From: Rhodamnia argentea
Lineage: Eukaryota > Streptophyta > Magnoliopsida > Myrtales > Myrtaceae
Assembly (NCBI RefSeq): GCF_020921035.1
Contig: NC_063151.1
Span: forward strand, 31,006,934-31,070,933
Reading direction: 5' to 3'
DNA length: 64,000 nucleotides
Positions 1 to 13,030 of this stretch are shown here, in pieces. The notes under the pieces were generated by a model. The model saw only the letters and a list, made by a program, of their open reading frames with translations, had not been told where the DNA came from and searched no databases. Each line of letters starts with the position of its first letter. The first letter of the stretch is position 1. The translations under genes and the position numbers were made by a program.

Positions 1-263
1 TTGTGATGATGACTCGCTTGAGTTGATTGGCAACTCAAGATCGTATTTTTGAACACGAAGGGCAAAAAGCAAGTGAAGAAATAAAATGCCAAATGTAAAC
101 AGTAAAAGAAGGGGAGAGAGAGGGGGTGTAAAGAAAGTGAAGGGAAGGAGGGCAGCAGAGAAGCGCATCTTTGTTGGCTTTCTCTGCTTTTCATGTGATG
201 GCCCTTAACCTCTTCCTCCTCTGCAAAAAGGAAAAGGCCAATGACCCCATTCCCATGCTACTC

Positions 264-295
<32 letters not shown>

Positions 296-1063
296 ATACA
301 TATACAAACACATACATCAACAACAGAGACAGAGAGACAGAGAGAGAGAGACAGGGGAGAGCGAGAGAGAGATATATATATATATATATATATGCAGTGG
401 ACCAACCCCCGTTTGGAGATTGGAGTGTGAATGTTGTTCAAAAGTAATCGTGGAAAATATCTCTCATATTATAATAATTCATTTAAAATTCTCGTCATAA
501 ATCATCCCTATGACCTGTACAATTCCTTATTCCACAGTCTCCTCCCATTCTCTTCTTCTTTCGAATCTCTCACTCCTCTGGGGAAAACATCTTCTCACTT
601 CCCTATACCCCCCCAACCTTTTTCAAAATCTTCACATATCCTTGCTTGCCTTGCCCACAAAATTTCCAGAAGAAACACATTGAAAAAATTATCAAAAAAA
701 GCAAAGGAAAAATAACTAATGAAAAAGAAAGGAATTGCCCCTCCCATGTTCGGAAGAGCCCCCCCCCCCCCAATCCCCCCAACCAATGTACAAGTATTTG
801 CCCTCCCCCCTTTCACTTCACAATGACTGATATAATCAAAATTCAGCCGACCATCCATAGGACCCCGGGTGACGAGGTGCTTACCCACTGCATAAACTCT
901 GCACCAGCAGCGACGCAGGCCTCCAATTTACAGACTCTCGCGCTCTGACCCTCCGAGGGATCCACCATGAATCATCGTCACCGCTCGAGTGTTTATGCGG
1001 TCCATCGTTGGTTCATCCACAAGTCTGTTTCTTACTTCAAATACTCCTCTTTCCCTCCAGCAG
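1..1063. other. 3' flank of PIP5K gene; no gene seen
   Basis: This stretch lies downstream of the kinase stop codon at 1064 and probably holds its 3' UTR in the higher-numbered part. The open frames over it are short, begin mostly at non-ATG codons and are low in complexity. It carries three adjacent microsatellites (listed separately) and C-rich runs near 600-800. I see no conserved domain on either strand. Confidence 0.6.
264..393. repeat. Compound microsatellite: (CTTT)n, GA-rich, (TA)n
   Basis: A (CTTT)n tract at about 264-294 is followed by a GA-rich tract at about 325-370 and a pure (TA)n tract at 372-393. Simple-sequence DNA of this kind is length-polymorphic; no function is implied. 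Confidence 0.9.
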
Positions 1064-4000
1064 CTACCTTTCCTCTATGAAGATTCTTCCTATAAAATCT
1101 CGGAATCTCTTGGAATAGAGTTTTGGATCCACTGCAGAGATCGAGGTGGGATCGGCTTGCAAGGATTTATATGCATGCTCTAACTTCTTGGCAATGTCAT
1201 AATCCTGTAGGATGTCAATGATGCCAAAGTACAGAACGACCTCGTATGTCTCACTGTTTCGTGAAGGGGTCAAATGGCTCACTCCCCCTTGAGTGTACTG
1301 GTCAAAATCACTCCTCCGAGCCATTCGCTCTGCTCTTGCCGGCATATTTGCTCCTAACCGTATCAAGGGTTTCCTGATAAAAAGCAATTCAGTTTTATCT
1401 CAGAATGAATGTGTTATAAATTTGTTATGGAAAAAACCAAAGCCATCACATATACAATTGATGTCCTGCTACATCTTTTCTGATTCGAATGAAAAGAATC
1501 CTGGACTCGCGAATTCATTGGAACAAAATCGAGAGAGAAATCAATGTGCAAGGGCATAGAAGCTCTCCATCAGTATTCTATAGGACAACATAGGCTCCAT
1601 CCTTAAAAATTCCCAAACCCAATCTTGGAGCCAACAATAATAGTCCACAAGCCTTGTCCTAAGAGATGAAGACAGAACATGAATCGTACGTGACAGACAT
1701 ACAACTATTGCTTAAGCTACCAAGGCCATTGATTGCCCTAGTCAATCGTGCTAGATTTAATTACTCTTCGATCAGAAAACATTGGCAATAAAACTTGGCC
1801 AATCCCAATTGTATTAAATTTAGATGACAAAAAATCAACCATGAATCTGGTCAATTACTCTCGGAAGTACAATATCAAAATTTGGACATAACTCAGTTAA
1901 AGAAAAGAGAGTACATTGGCAGTAACTCCAACTCAGGCATTAGCAGGGTGAACTTGAGAGAAAGGAACAATGAGTCTTAAATCATACCTGCCAGCTAAAA
2001 CTCGGTCCATGTCTTGTAACTCCGCCTCAAGGAATCGGCAGCCCCGCATGAACTTTTCATTCTGATATGAATCCTTTTTGCCTGCAAAGGTGAATACATT
2101 CCTTATGAAACGTTCTTCATCGTAAACATGATGGATCTTTCTAGAGATAATTAGAGAGAAAGAATCATGCTAAATTACCAGTTCGCAACACGAATGGAGA
2201 TAACCCCATTTTGTCGCACGTGCTGGTATCACGAAAGTGAAGACCAACCAATAGACTATAATCCATTATTCCCTCTGCTTCTAAGAACTCACAGTCACGC
2301 TCGATTTGCCTGATAAAGATTTCAGACGACATAAGTACTATACAGAAAAGGAAAAGGTTTGCCCACAAATAGAAAGGCCAGTGCAGGTTTTGGCCAAGAC
2401 TTACGTCATGAGCTCTTGAAACCAACTCCGTTGCAGGCGAAACACGAAATTGAGATCGAGGTCCTTCAGGGTAGTTGTTTCATCAATCTCCTCCTGAGGT
2501 TTATCTGTCATGCGGCCATGGGAGGATCCTTTCAGATCAAACCGCCGGTGTATTCGGTATTCTGAGCAAAACAAGTTGGCCATGACGATGAACCGGGTCT
2601 GCATTTCAATAGGATCAGAGGTAAGCACTTAATGCCCGGAGTATTCAAGACCTGATAATGGTTGAAATATCTTAAATAAAGCATACCTTCTGACCGCCAA
2701 TAGGTTTGACACAGTGCACGCCAAAGAATTTTGTCACCAGGGAATTTTCATACAAGCGGACATGCTGGTGATAGCTACGGAGCATCCTTATAAGCACCTG
2801 AACATAGAACTTCCAAAATTCAGTTCCAATCTAGTGGCTCAACCTTTCGCACATATTTGCTGGATCACAGAAGTAGTGCGAAAGCTAACCTTAACTTCGG
2901 ACTTCTTCACAGTTTTTATCATAAATCTGTCATCCTGAGTAAGGTAAAAGAAGCTGCCACTCTTCCCCGGCGAAGAGAGCTCTCTCAATGCATCGTTGCC
3001 GCAAATCGCTAACATGTAATCAGCAGGATCCACTTGAAATAGCTCCCTTAAGTGCCTGAAATATCGAGCCATGTATTTAGCAGATGAAAACAACGGATGG
3101 GGAAAGAAGATTGGGAAAAACAAATGATGACCCCAACTAGACTTGAAGAAAGATATGAAGCATTCATTAAGGAAAAATCAAAAAATGAATGAACTGTACA
3201 CCAAGCAAAGCATAATAACCCCCAAATCACACTCCGTACAATTACCTGAACACCATTGGACAATAATCCTTCCAGCGGAATTCCACTGATTGATGGGGCG
3301 GCGTAACCTTTGATCCTTCCGGCGGAAACCTTGTCCAGAACTTCTCCTTCGGATCGAAGTCGCCCGGCTTCAAATCCCGCAGGCCGCTCCGCTTCCCGAC
3401 AGAATACCTGAAGAAATAATTAGCAAAATCAAACACCGTAACCCAGAAGGTCCTCAAAAAAAAATTCCGAGATGAATCGTGATTCCAGTGGCCGAATTAC
3501 CTGATACCCAGTTGCAAGTTGAGCATCAAGTCATAGTTCTTATGCCCTTTCGAGATCGTCTGACCTGGCTTCTTCGCATCCCCAGTGAAACAACAAGGTC
3601 CCCTCCTAAAATCCCTAAACCCGTCGCGGTTCCGATAAAATATGGATGCCTCCACATTGTCGATGATGTCGCAAGTGATGTCCCCAGCTTCACCATCAGA
3701 CTCCCAAATACATATCCTGGGGAAGTTCCTCTCCGTCAAGCTCCCCCTCGCGCCGTCCACGGAGGACCGCTTCCTCATCGTGGCGAGCATCAAATGCTCG
3801 GCGACAAAGGCTGCGTCGTTACTCTTCAAGCAGAGGTCCTTCCCGTTGCTGCCATAGAACGGCCCATCCAACTGCTGCTGAATCTTCAAGTCCTTGTTCC
3901 AAGAGATGGGATAGCGACTCCCATCAGGCCAAATGAAGACGCCATTCCCTTTCGGGACGCCGTTCTCCCACTGCCCTTCGTAGCGGTGGCCGTTCGCCCT

Positions 4001-4651
4001 CGTTAGAACGCCGCGGCCTGAGATCACGCCGTTGCGCCACTCGCCCTCGTACTCGCTCCCGTTCCTCCAAACGTACCGGCCCTGCCCGTCCTGCAGGTTC
4101 CGCTTCCAGGAGCCCTCGTAGAAGTCGCCGTTGGCGTATCGCTTCTGGCCGTAGCCGTGCTTCCGATCGGCGCTCCAGGAGCCGCGGTAGGTGTCGCCAT
4201 CGGAGCCGACGAAGGTCCCATGGCCCTCCATATGGCCGGACTTGAACTCGCCCTCGAAGGTGGCACCCGAGGGCCAGGAGAACTTGCCCTTCCCGGAGGC
4301 CTTGCCTCGCCTCCACTCGCCCTCGTACATGCAACCGTCGGCCCACAGGTACTTCCCAGATCCGTGCGGCGCATTCCCCGAGAAGCTCCCGATGTACAGA
4401 TCTCCGTTGGGCAGCGGCTTCTCGACGGCCCTTCCGGCGGCCGGGGTCACGGCCGGGGCGACCCGGCGCGTCCCGGCCTGCGATCGGCTCCGGCTGACGA
4501 CGATCGGTGGCGCGACGACGAGCTCAAGGGGCTTCCGGCCGTCCTTGTCGGAGATGACCCTGACCCTAATCCCGTCGTCCTCCTCCTCCTCCGACGATTT
4601 CTTCTTCTTGGTCAGTGAACTGGGCTCATCCAGCAACGCCGCCTCATGCAT
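1064..4651 (-). CDS. PIP5K9: Phosphatidylinositol-4-phosphate 5-kinase with N-terminal MORN repeats (PIP5K9-like)
   Basis: Eight exons, highest coordinate first: 3501-4651, 3246-3407, 2890-3055, 2687-2797, 2405-2598, 2179-2309, 1988-2081, 1064-1373. They join in frame to 772 residues. The enzyme phosphorylates PI4P at position 5 to make PI(4,5)P2 at membranes. Residues 86-250 carry seven MORN units spaced 23 residues apart (YIGSF, YEGEW, FEGEF, YRGSW and so on) plus a degenerate eighth. The kinase domain has SSPGKSGS (465-472), the ATP lysine in MIKTVKK (K485), RFDLKGSS, the catalytic aspartate in MDYSLL (D611), IID (721-723) and the following activation loop with a KK pair. The [11 protein letters not shown] stretch near residue 50 resembles Arabidopsis PIP5K9 as I remember it (about 815 aa), so the subgroup call is less certain than the family. 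ATG at 4651 is the first in-frame ATG; the frame upstream has only a TTG. Exon 1 is GC-rich and encodes the whole MORN region. Confidence 0.93.
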
Positions 4652-5110
4652 TTTGTTTTTTTTTTTTTGCTTTGTTTCCCTCTCCGTTGGGGCTCTACAT
4701 GAAAGCAAACACCTCCCCCAGTGAAATTTTCAAGCTCTCCGCTCCACGGGCAAAATCCATTGGAATCACCGCAGTAGCGGGGGGGCAAGCCCACCGCCGG
4801 AGCGACATTCAGCGGCGGTGTCTCTCGGTACGGAAGTCCCGGATTCGGAGAGCTTCCCCCTCTCTCACTCCAGAGAATGGCAACTCTCGCCGTGCCGTCG
4901 ACTCCGTGCTCGAGGGAGAAAAACCGGTGTGGGTAGGGAGGATCCCTGCGAGCAACAGAAAGCTGCGGAGAGCGAAGAAAGAAGACGATAGATAGAGAGG
5001 GAGAGAGAGAGATTGTGCGTGTGTGGGTAATGTTTTAATTTGTGGAGGTCGAAAAAAAAAATAAAGAAAAATGAGAAAGACCGAGACGCAATTAAATTTG
5101 AGCCGGCTTG
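4652..5110 (-). promoter_or_regulatory. 5' UTR and likely promoter of the PIP5K gene
   Basis: Directly upstream of the PIP5K ATG. On the gene strand it contains CT-rich tracts (around 4990-5015) of the kind common at plant transcription starts and a poly-A/poly-T stretch at 5050-5070. No clear TATA box was found, so the start of transcription is not placed. Confidence 0.4.
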
Positions 5111-8100
5111 GCGTTGCATCGGTAACGGAGCTTAACGGAGTTTGGTTTCAGCTTTCTTTTGATTATTAGTGAGGGGCCCGGTGAAAGGACGAATCTGGCC
5201 TCGGAGGATCGTCGGAATTTCCGTCTCAGGACGAGGAGGATTCCTTCCTTTTCGCTGTAGCAGCATCTTTTTTCGCTACGGCATCCTCTCTTCCTGGGTA
5301 TCATCCAGAGATGACGACATCTCCGAGGAAACCCCCCCTCCCCGATCGGTTTTGTTCCGACTACCTGGTGGACGGTGGCCGCTCGGGTCGGGTCCCATTG
5401 GAAACATCGCATCTTTTCCAGCTGTTTGCTCTATGGGATCGGTTGCTGTTCGTCGCTGTGTCCCTTTTTACCAACTGAATCCGGCGAGATGAATCGGTGA
5501 AGATTCCAAATTTTTCTTCTTCTTCTTCTGTTTTAAGTATATATTGTCAGATCCGAGAACGGAATATTGGTGGTCCGATTCATGGACGAGCGCTGAGGAA
5601 AGCCTCATTGATCCGTCATAATCACAGAAACCGGTCTGTCCACCTGCAAGATCTCGGACAAATTTTGGAGAGTATGATGTCGTGTCGGTTTACAGGATTG
5701 ATTTGTCGACCTGTTGGGTGATTCAAACAAGCGGTTCATATGTCGAATAGATGCGCTAACCTCAGCTTTTGTATATCAATATCGACCTTTGGCATTCCTC
5801 CTAGTTATTATTGTTGCATTTCGAAAACTATTTTCACAATTTTTCATATAACGGAAAATTAATCGATTCAGGGAAAAAGCCGTCTTCCGGTAATGACATC
5901 TCTTTCTAGTAAGAAGAAAATCGCTTTCTTTAAAAGCTCGCAACTTTCTTTGAGAAACGACTTTCGCGGAAAATATTTTTCTTGAGCATGGAGCTCTCTC
6001 CATTAATGGCATATATTTGTGGCGCTACATCAAAGATTAGTTTGTTGATGTGAGAGAATGTGAAGCAACCCTAATGCGTGTGTGTCTCCAACTGGGAGTT
6101 GGGTGCGCGAATCGTGGAATTCCTCTCTCAAACCGCGTCTAAAGCATCTCAAAATTTTTCAACATTGTCAACAGCAACACAATCAGAAAATGATGAGTGT
6201 AGTAGTGAAGTGATCTCAACAATAGCAATGATCTACTTAATAATAATGCTGATGATAACGAATGTTCATTTATTGGCACCGAAATTAGAATTGATTCTTA
6301 GAGAAGGAAAATTTATAGGAATAGTTAGATACAGCGAGAAAGAAAAAAAGGATTCCAAGAGTGGGTCTATTTATGGACATGAATTACAATTTTCTTTCGG
6401 ATTAAGGAGGATCTAAATTTGAGTTTGGAAAGCGACCGTAGATTCAAGGAATCGCAATCTAAAGTGCCGCGGATGGTTTTCTCCATCGGTTGATCATGTA
6501 CGCATAGCGTTTATCATGAATTTAGCGTGAATTTCGATTGTATTTGGACGGCGTCGTATGAACGGGTCGCGAAGAATGTGATCAGCCCACGTGCCATGCA
6601 CGTGGGGGTGGCGCCAATGGGAGATGTGCGTGTGGCTCTTGACAATTGACAAAGCTTTGAAACTATTCTTAATTCGTTTTATGTGGCCGCATGACGGCCC
6701 GATTTCCCCTTCAGTGGAACCTCCAACTTTACGATGAGTGGCTAATGTTTTCACGAGATGCTCTAGTCGCAAATTGTGGCGATCCACAGTCGATTTCGCG
6801 ACAATAAATCTCGCACTTGCTTCACTTTTTAGGGCAATTTGCTCTGGAGATTTTCGTTGGTTATGGCTGCGAAAATTGAGAAACATCGCCGGAATTACAA
6901 GTTTGGATTGTATTACTCCTTTCATTAATTAAACACGTGGGTTCATAAATGCACGATAAATAAAAAGGCATCTTTTCATATGACGTGTTTAATCAACATT
7001 TAATGTGATCGTTTCGATTTTCATAGCCGTCTTCCATGAATAAGATGGATTCGCCAAAAGAGGTACATTGTTGAGATACGTTTTGTTGGGTAGAGAGGTA
7101 AGTTTCTCCCAACCCATTGTAATACAATTCTCATTAAAGCAATGTGAGTGGAGGTGAGTCGCGGCCGAATCGGACAATCTTGTATTTGTTGTTCGACTAA
7201 GGTCGCTTACGGTGGTATAAGAGCCCAAATGGTAACGTGGGTTACAAGTATGTCTCCAATTCTCATTATGTAGACACAAATTGTTGTGTTTGATAGATAA
7301 GTTTCTCGAAACCTCAAACTAGCATGACGAGCTCTAAAAGAAGCAGTGACCGGATCGGATAGGATAGCATTGTATTGGTACCTAGACGAGGCTACCTACA
7401 GGTCACACGTGATTCGATGCGATACATTCAACATCTTCTTGGTCACGGGGCAAAGAGGAGGGCAGAATTGGGGTTATTGCCGGGTAAAGAAGGATGAGCA
7501 TATCTAACAGAGATTAGGAAAATATCATTTCAAACTATCATGGAACGTGTATCCCTTTGAACGGAAGCAACCTTTCTCCAAGAATTAGAGTTCGGGTGAA
7601 AATACATGTAGATAGAATAACCTCAGAACGAGCACAAGTGATCGCTCACCTAAAAACAACAACAACAACAGAACACAATTATTCACAGCACCCAACTGCT
7701 TAATCCTGTACTTAATGGTCTTAAAGGTTAGCTAATGACGAGATCCACAAGGCAAAGTGATTTCTTATTCAGACCGCGTAGGTTGACTTCCAACATACGA
7801 AGAGCAATACCCAAGACTCGATCGTTTTCCACTCCAATTAAACATGATTAAGGTGGAATTTAGTTACCTAATCTTGACACGGTCCGACAATGATGCGGGC
7901 AGACAACATCCCCCGTGACGCGATTGGCTTGCCTCATACGAAACTGTTGAAAATCTATGTAACCGTGGCTGGAGCTTCTCCAAATTTGCAAGGGAAAGAA
8001 CTTGGGGCTCTGATGCTTGGAAGCATCCTTGTCGGGTCCAATCCCCGCCGATTGCTATTCCAAAGCCTATGTTTGTTTAACAAGGTGAGGTCCGTATGTG

Positions 8101-8334
8101 GTAAAGTCTTATTGTCGAGGCAAAATTATATATTATTTACGGTATCTGACTAGTTCTCATGTCGCGTGTCGCGAATTCTAGTACTTGTGGTTAACAATCG
8201 ATCGCAGCACTTCGGATGAGCAAATGCGATGTTACGGATTCATACTGGGATTATCACAAAATAATTTTATTCAAACATCGTGGAAACATAATTTTTCTTC
8301 TACGAATTGTCAAACATTAGCTTCCACGTCTTCG
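5111..8334. other. Intergenic, nothing recognised
   Basis: No ORF here has a recognisable domain; the longest frames are short or start at non-ATG codons. No tRNA, rRNA or clear terminal-repeat element was seen. The part up to about 5500 is GC-richer and may belong to the PIP5K promoter. Confidence 0.5.
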
Positions 8335-9475
8335 GGGAAAATTATCAAAAAAGCCTTAAACTTATTACACTTTTACAAATTCAGTCATACACCTTTTGTA
8401 TTTATTCTAATTCAATCCCAAACTTTTTATATTTATGCAAATTCAGTCCATCCAATAACTTTGACCGGCCGACGCTGACGTGGACCTAATCGGCATTGAC
8501 GGGGCAATTTTTAATAATATTTAATATATTTTCAATTTTTTGCCATTTCTTTTTTACTGTTCATCTTCTTCTCCACTGGGAATTCCTTAAGCTCGTGACC
8601 ACAGCAAATGACTTTTCCAGTTACCTGTCAAAAGCTTAAACAAATGGATGTTACAAAAATGATAGTATTTGCCAAAATCCTACGCTAACCCACCTCGTCC
8701 AGCCATGGCGTCACCATCGCTTAGCGAGGCCGAGTGGCGACGCCATGTCTAGGCAAGATCGGCCTCGCCTAGATCTGGTGAGGCTCCATGGTGGCTTAGC
8801 TTCGCCCAGCTACGGCGGCACCGGCCTTGCCCAGTACAGGCGAGAAGCTCATCGGATTCAACAATGAATGGGTATGAGCTATTGCTTATGGAAGGACTTT
8901 CGACAGCCTCAAAATCGCAGAAGGGTGGGCTTTTCCATACATCTATTAATTTCATGAGTAAGGCTTCAAGTTTATTTGATAGACGAGGTATTTCAGTTTT
9001 TCTTCAGTCCCGTGGTTAGTGTTTCTCCAGCTGCAGCAGCGCCTGGGGCCGGCGAGAACTTCTTTGGACAAAGATTAGCGAGGATCTTTATGGAGAAAGG
9101 GGTGAAGAAGATGAACAGTAAACAAAAAAGAAAGAAAAGGAAAAAAGAAAAATTAAATAAAGAATTTAAAAAATATTAAAATATTATTAAAAATTACCTC
9201 TTTAGCACCGACCGGGCCCACAGCAGCGCTAGTCAGCCAAAATTAGCTGGATTGACTGAATTGCCATAAATGCAAAAGGTTTAGAATTGAATTAACACAA
9301 AAAAAAGGTTTATGATTAAATTTGAATAAATGCAAAAGGTTTAGGATTGAATTAACAAAAAAAAAAGTTTATGATTGAATTTGAATAAATGCAAAAAGTT
9401 TAGGATTGAATTGTCAAAATTAAAATGTTTAAGATTGAATTGATAAAAGTACAAGAAATTTTGGACTATTTTGAT
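8335..9475. mobile_element. Foldback Mutator-like MITE, copy 1 (degenerate)
   Basis: The left arm starts with GGGAAAATTATCAAAAAAG and continues with sequence whose reverse complement recurs in the right arm (tttaggattgaatt motifs, about 9265-9475). Inside are AT-rich flanks, a GC-rich core (about 8695-8850) and a purine-rich tract (about 9110-9180). The right arm carries a repeated unit, annotated separately. The right terminus is decayed and I see no target duplication. Family membership is inferred from the complete copies elsewhere in the window. Confidence 0.7.
9265..9425. repeat. Tandem repeat of about 65 bp in the MITE right arm
   Basis: A unit containing aaatgcaaaaggtttag, a short linker with an A-run, and gtttatgattgaattt occurs about two and a half times with small changes. 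It lies wholly inside the right arm of MITE copy 1. Confidence 0.7.
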
Positions 9476-9689
9476 AATGACGGTATGGTGCTAATTTGCC
9501 CGATCAAATTGTTTACTTGCAGAATCAAGGGCGATGGGTATTTGTTGGGTATAAAACTAGAAGTTGACCGGTTGACCGGGCTTGAGTTGTTTTGGCGGCG
9601 CCGTTCACTATTTCCCAAAATAATTTAATCCTATGAAACAGTTCTCGGATGGATAAGGAGAGCACGAGAGAATGAGTCTCACATAAATA

Positions 9690-10304
9690 GAGTCAAAAAA
9701 GTTATAAATATAATGTAATTATGTCAATTCAATCTATTTTTTATATTTATAAATGAGTCATAAATCTTTTGTATTTGTGTCAACACAGTCAATCCGTCTA
9801 ATTTTAACTAAAAATCACCGACATGGATGTTTGCTGTCTTATGTGACGCTGGTGACATTGACGTTTATATTTTTTTAATAATTTTTATTTTTATTAGTTT
9901 TGTTTTTTGTTTTCTTTTGCTTCTCTTTTATTTTTGTATTTGGGCTAACGGCTGGCTAGGGTTGCCGAGCAACACCTTTGCTAGGGTCAAGCAAAGGCGG
10001 CGATTCCCTTGCTCGACGAGAGCCGCAACATTGTCGCCCAATGCGAACAACCTTAGCTGTCCCTTAGCCCAAAAATAAAATATAAATATAAATATAATAT
10101 TAATAGAAAACATTCGCGTTGGTGCGGATTGCCCCACGTGGGACGGTTGACATTTACATCAGCGATTTGTGGCTAAAATTAATCGGATGGATTGATTTGA
10201 CACAATTGTAAAAAGTTTAGGTATTAATTGACACAAAAAAAATGTTTAGCACTAAATTGGCGTAATCACAAAAGGTTTAGAATTTTTTTTAGTAATTTTC
10301 TCCC
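9690..10304. mobile_element. Foldback Mutator-like MITE, copy 2
   Basis: The element is flanked by ACATAAATA (9681-9689) and ACATAAACC (10305-10313), a 7/9 match that fits a decayed 9-bp target duplication. The right end reads AGTAATTTTCTCCC, the reverse complement of the family terminus; the left terminus has lost a few bases. The core at 9945-10070 is GC-rich and self-complementary in style, set between a T-rich and an AT-rich tract. No coding capacity. Confidence 0.75.
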
Positions 10305-10793
10305 ACATAAACCAAAGGGAGTTTATGGATTGGAATAGGAATCGGCGGGAAAAAAAAAATTGATTAAGGAGCATTAATCTCTAATTGGCAACACTCAAGG
10401 CATTGTCCTTTCGAAGATTCTATTTACGCTTCTTGTGCTCTAGCCCGATATTGTCAAGATGTGTTTGATGACAGAGTTGACGTTGTACAGCCGATCAATT
10501 ATAGTAGAGGCATTCCACAAAGGTTGCGTCGGAGTCCATAAGTTTTTCACCCGTCACTCTTACGTGGTGCATCGAAGTCTTCTTGACAACGAGGCCACGT
10601 CAAAAGCATGCGACCGCATGATTCGAATTCCTCTCCATCTAGAAAAAATGATGAATGAGACTCACTTTGTATCGCAATTCTATGGCACGTCATCCATAAC
10701 GGTTGGAAACTATTCGAATCCCGTCTCACAATCTTAGGCTGTGTTCTTTTGTCTGGATTTTTAATCTATGTGGGACTGAAAAGAATTTACTAG

Positions 10794-10993
10794 CACCACC
10801 CACCTAGGTGGCGCCGCTGGTTCGCGCACTCTTCCTCTCGCAAAAGGTCAAGTGTTCGAATCCCGGGGACGTCGCAGAGTGACTTATCCGGTGACACGTG
10901 TGTGGTGGCTAGCACGTGTTGCTTCTAGGGTTTACCCCCCGGCTGCCGGCCGTGCGGGGGTTCCCTGGATCATTATATATATATATATATATA
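10794..10993 (+). mobile_element. tRNA-derived SINE with TA-rich tail
   Basis: A polymerase III box A-like sequence (TGGCGCCGCTGG, about 10809-10820) is followed by a perfect box B, GTTCGAATC at 10854-10862, with normal spacing. A GC-rich non-tRNA body follows and the 3' end is a (TA)n tail (10974-10994). The same 7 bp, TTACTAG, stand on both sides (10787-10793 and 10994-11000), as expected of a target-site duplication. A plant SINE would normally end in poly-A or a short T-run, so the TA tail is unusual. Confidence 0.75.
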
Positions 10994-11000
10994 TTACTAG

Positions 11001-13030
11001 TATTGGACAGTTCCAAAATTAGTTCATGTTTCATCTAGAACCTAAACACTACCTATCGGAACCGATTCTCTAATTTTTTGAACCTTGAACTAGACCTCTT
11101 AAACTGGTAGATTGGATAAAATTTGAGTGGAACCATAAATGGTCCGATCCAAATAGTCTCATTTAACATGTTTATAATTTATATAATGCAATACAAATCT
11201 AACGACCTACATCGGACCCGGCTCATACTCAACCCATAACCAACACGACCCATATTGTTAAAACACTTTCATATCCAACAAAATCCAGGAAAACTTATTT
11301 CTTGTAAATTTAAAAAAAAATTATATTGCTAAATCACTATGGACAATTTTTTTATAATTTATAAAAAAAACACTAAATTTTTTATTTTATTTTTCCTTTT
11401 TCCCTTTTCATTTTTTCTTCTTCTAAGTCTGGCAAAGGCCGTGAAGCCCTCGCTACAAAAAAAAAAAGTAAAAAGAAATTTTAAGATAAAATTAAAAAAT
11501 ATATAGAAAATTAAAAAATGACTTGTTTATGATCCACTTAAACTTGTTAGGTGACTCATTTAAAGCCCGTTCAATTGTTAGATAACTCATTTATGACCCA
11601 CTTAAACTTATTTATAAAATTTAAGGCAAATCCATTTATGACATGCACCATTGTGTAATAGTAAAATATGGGTTTTAAATCCATTTTGCCACCTCTACCC
11701 GGAACCTACCCTGAAACCTAGAACATACCCTATCACAGGTTCCAAGGTTATATCCAATATTTACCCAGGTTTAATCTGTCTTGTTAATTGAAAGATTGCA
11801 ATGAATAATTACCTTTATTAATCAATATTTGTTGCTACAGTCCATCGACCACAATTCATATTTAGAATGACCAAGAGTATGAAGATATTGACAAAGTAAA
11901 AGTTTCGTTCAATGATATTGTCATAATGGAAGCTCGGAATAGAGGTTCCATACCACACACTCATCATCGGACGTTATAAAATATCGCAAGATCACGCGAA
12001 GACATAGAACAAGAAAAACACAACAACTTGATCCAGCCCCGCTTCCTCATTGAAGAGAGATGTTACGAACCTTTGGATGATTGGTGGATACTTGCCCGAT
12101 TGCCATCATACCATATTAGGCTCACGGTATAATATGAACAGGTTTTTGAATTGTCAATATAATGGAATGGTCTGACTAGACCCGAAAGATCTTTTTGTCT
12201 TTCAAAATTCCATAAATCTTTGAATGCGTCATTTATATTCTATTCCCGGGTATTCACAAAACGAGAGAAGGAGATGAAGAGTACTTTCGGAAAAAATCGA
12301 TATAATCTACTATACCAGGAACATCAATGAACCAAATTATTGCAATTGCTCATGATACCTTTTCTTAGCTTCTAGAATCTATTTCTTACATCAAGATCCC
12401 TCTACTAGACTCTCACCATCTAGAGTGCAGTATTTCACTACTTCACCTGGTAGCATGATCCTTATATTGCTTTCCTAACATTTTGTTTTCACGATTTAGG
12501 ATGCTTCCATTTTGCTTGCCACTATTACGGGAATAGCTTTTACTTTCTTTTCCTCTAGCAACTAAGATGTTTCGGTGCGCCATGTTATTTCTTGCTTGCC
12601 CACGGATTCAATAGCAATTCGAAAGGTTGAGTTTAAGATTTCCAAGAGATATCGATACCTTATCGGCTCTTACTTTTTTAATTGCTCTTGATCCGTGCAA
12701 TAAAATATAGTATTATATATTTACCTTCATTGGTCCGTACAAGTATTTTGCTTTCACTAATGAGAACTATTTTAGATATGTCTTGGTACAAATGACTTTG
12801 AGGTTGAATCATATTATTTTATAACCCGGTGTTTCAACGTTAAAGCAAAGGGCGATCCAAGTTTCATTCACCTGGAACCCGGAACCTCGAACCTGCTCAT
12901 CGGAACGGACTCCCCAATTTTGAAAGCACAAAAACCTATTCTGCATATCTTAGAACCCGAAATCAATTGGTACGGTTCTCTATTTCCTTGTTCTACCCTA
13001 GAACCATGCTCACTTGAAGACTTTGTCTTG
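11001..13030. other. Decayed repeat-derived DNA, no gene
   Basis: Fragments of repeats are visible: a stretch around atcggaaccgattctc (about 11055-11090) recurs in direct orientation near 12898-12925, and sequences resembling acccatatt... and ...aatatgggttt ends occur at 11230-11270 and 11660-11690. These could be the remains of an LTR or TIR element, but the boundaries cannot be fixed and no transposon protein remains. Confidence 0.35.

Noticed and set aside
171..948. ORFs at the start of the window
   Set aside because: They run through microsatellites and homopolymers and have no domain.
3479..4724. Long plus-strand and second-frame ORFs over PIP5K exon 1 (3479-4006, 4157-4618, 4191-4724, 3924-4346)
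   Set aside because: They are shadows of a GC-rich exon; the minus-strand frame has clear MORN repeats and splices into a complete kinase.
11018..13020. Possible LTR pair (direct repeats around atcggaacc at 11055 and 12898)
   Set aside because: The match is short and degenerate, and there is no TG...CA border, primer-binding site or polyprotein remnant.
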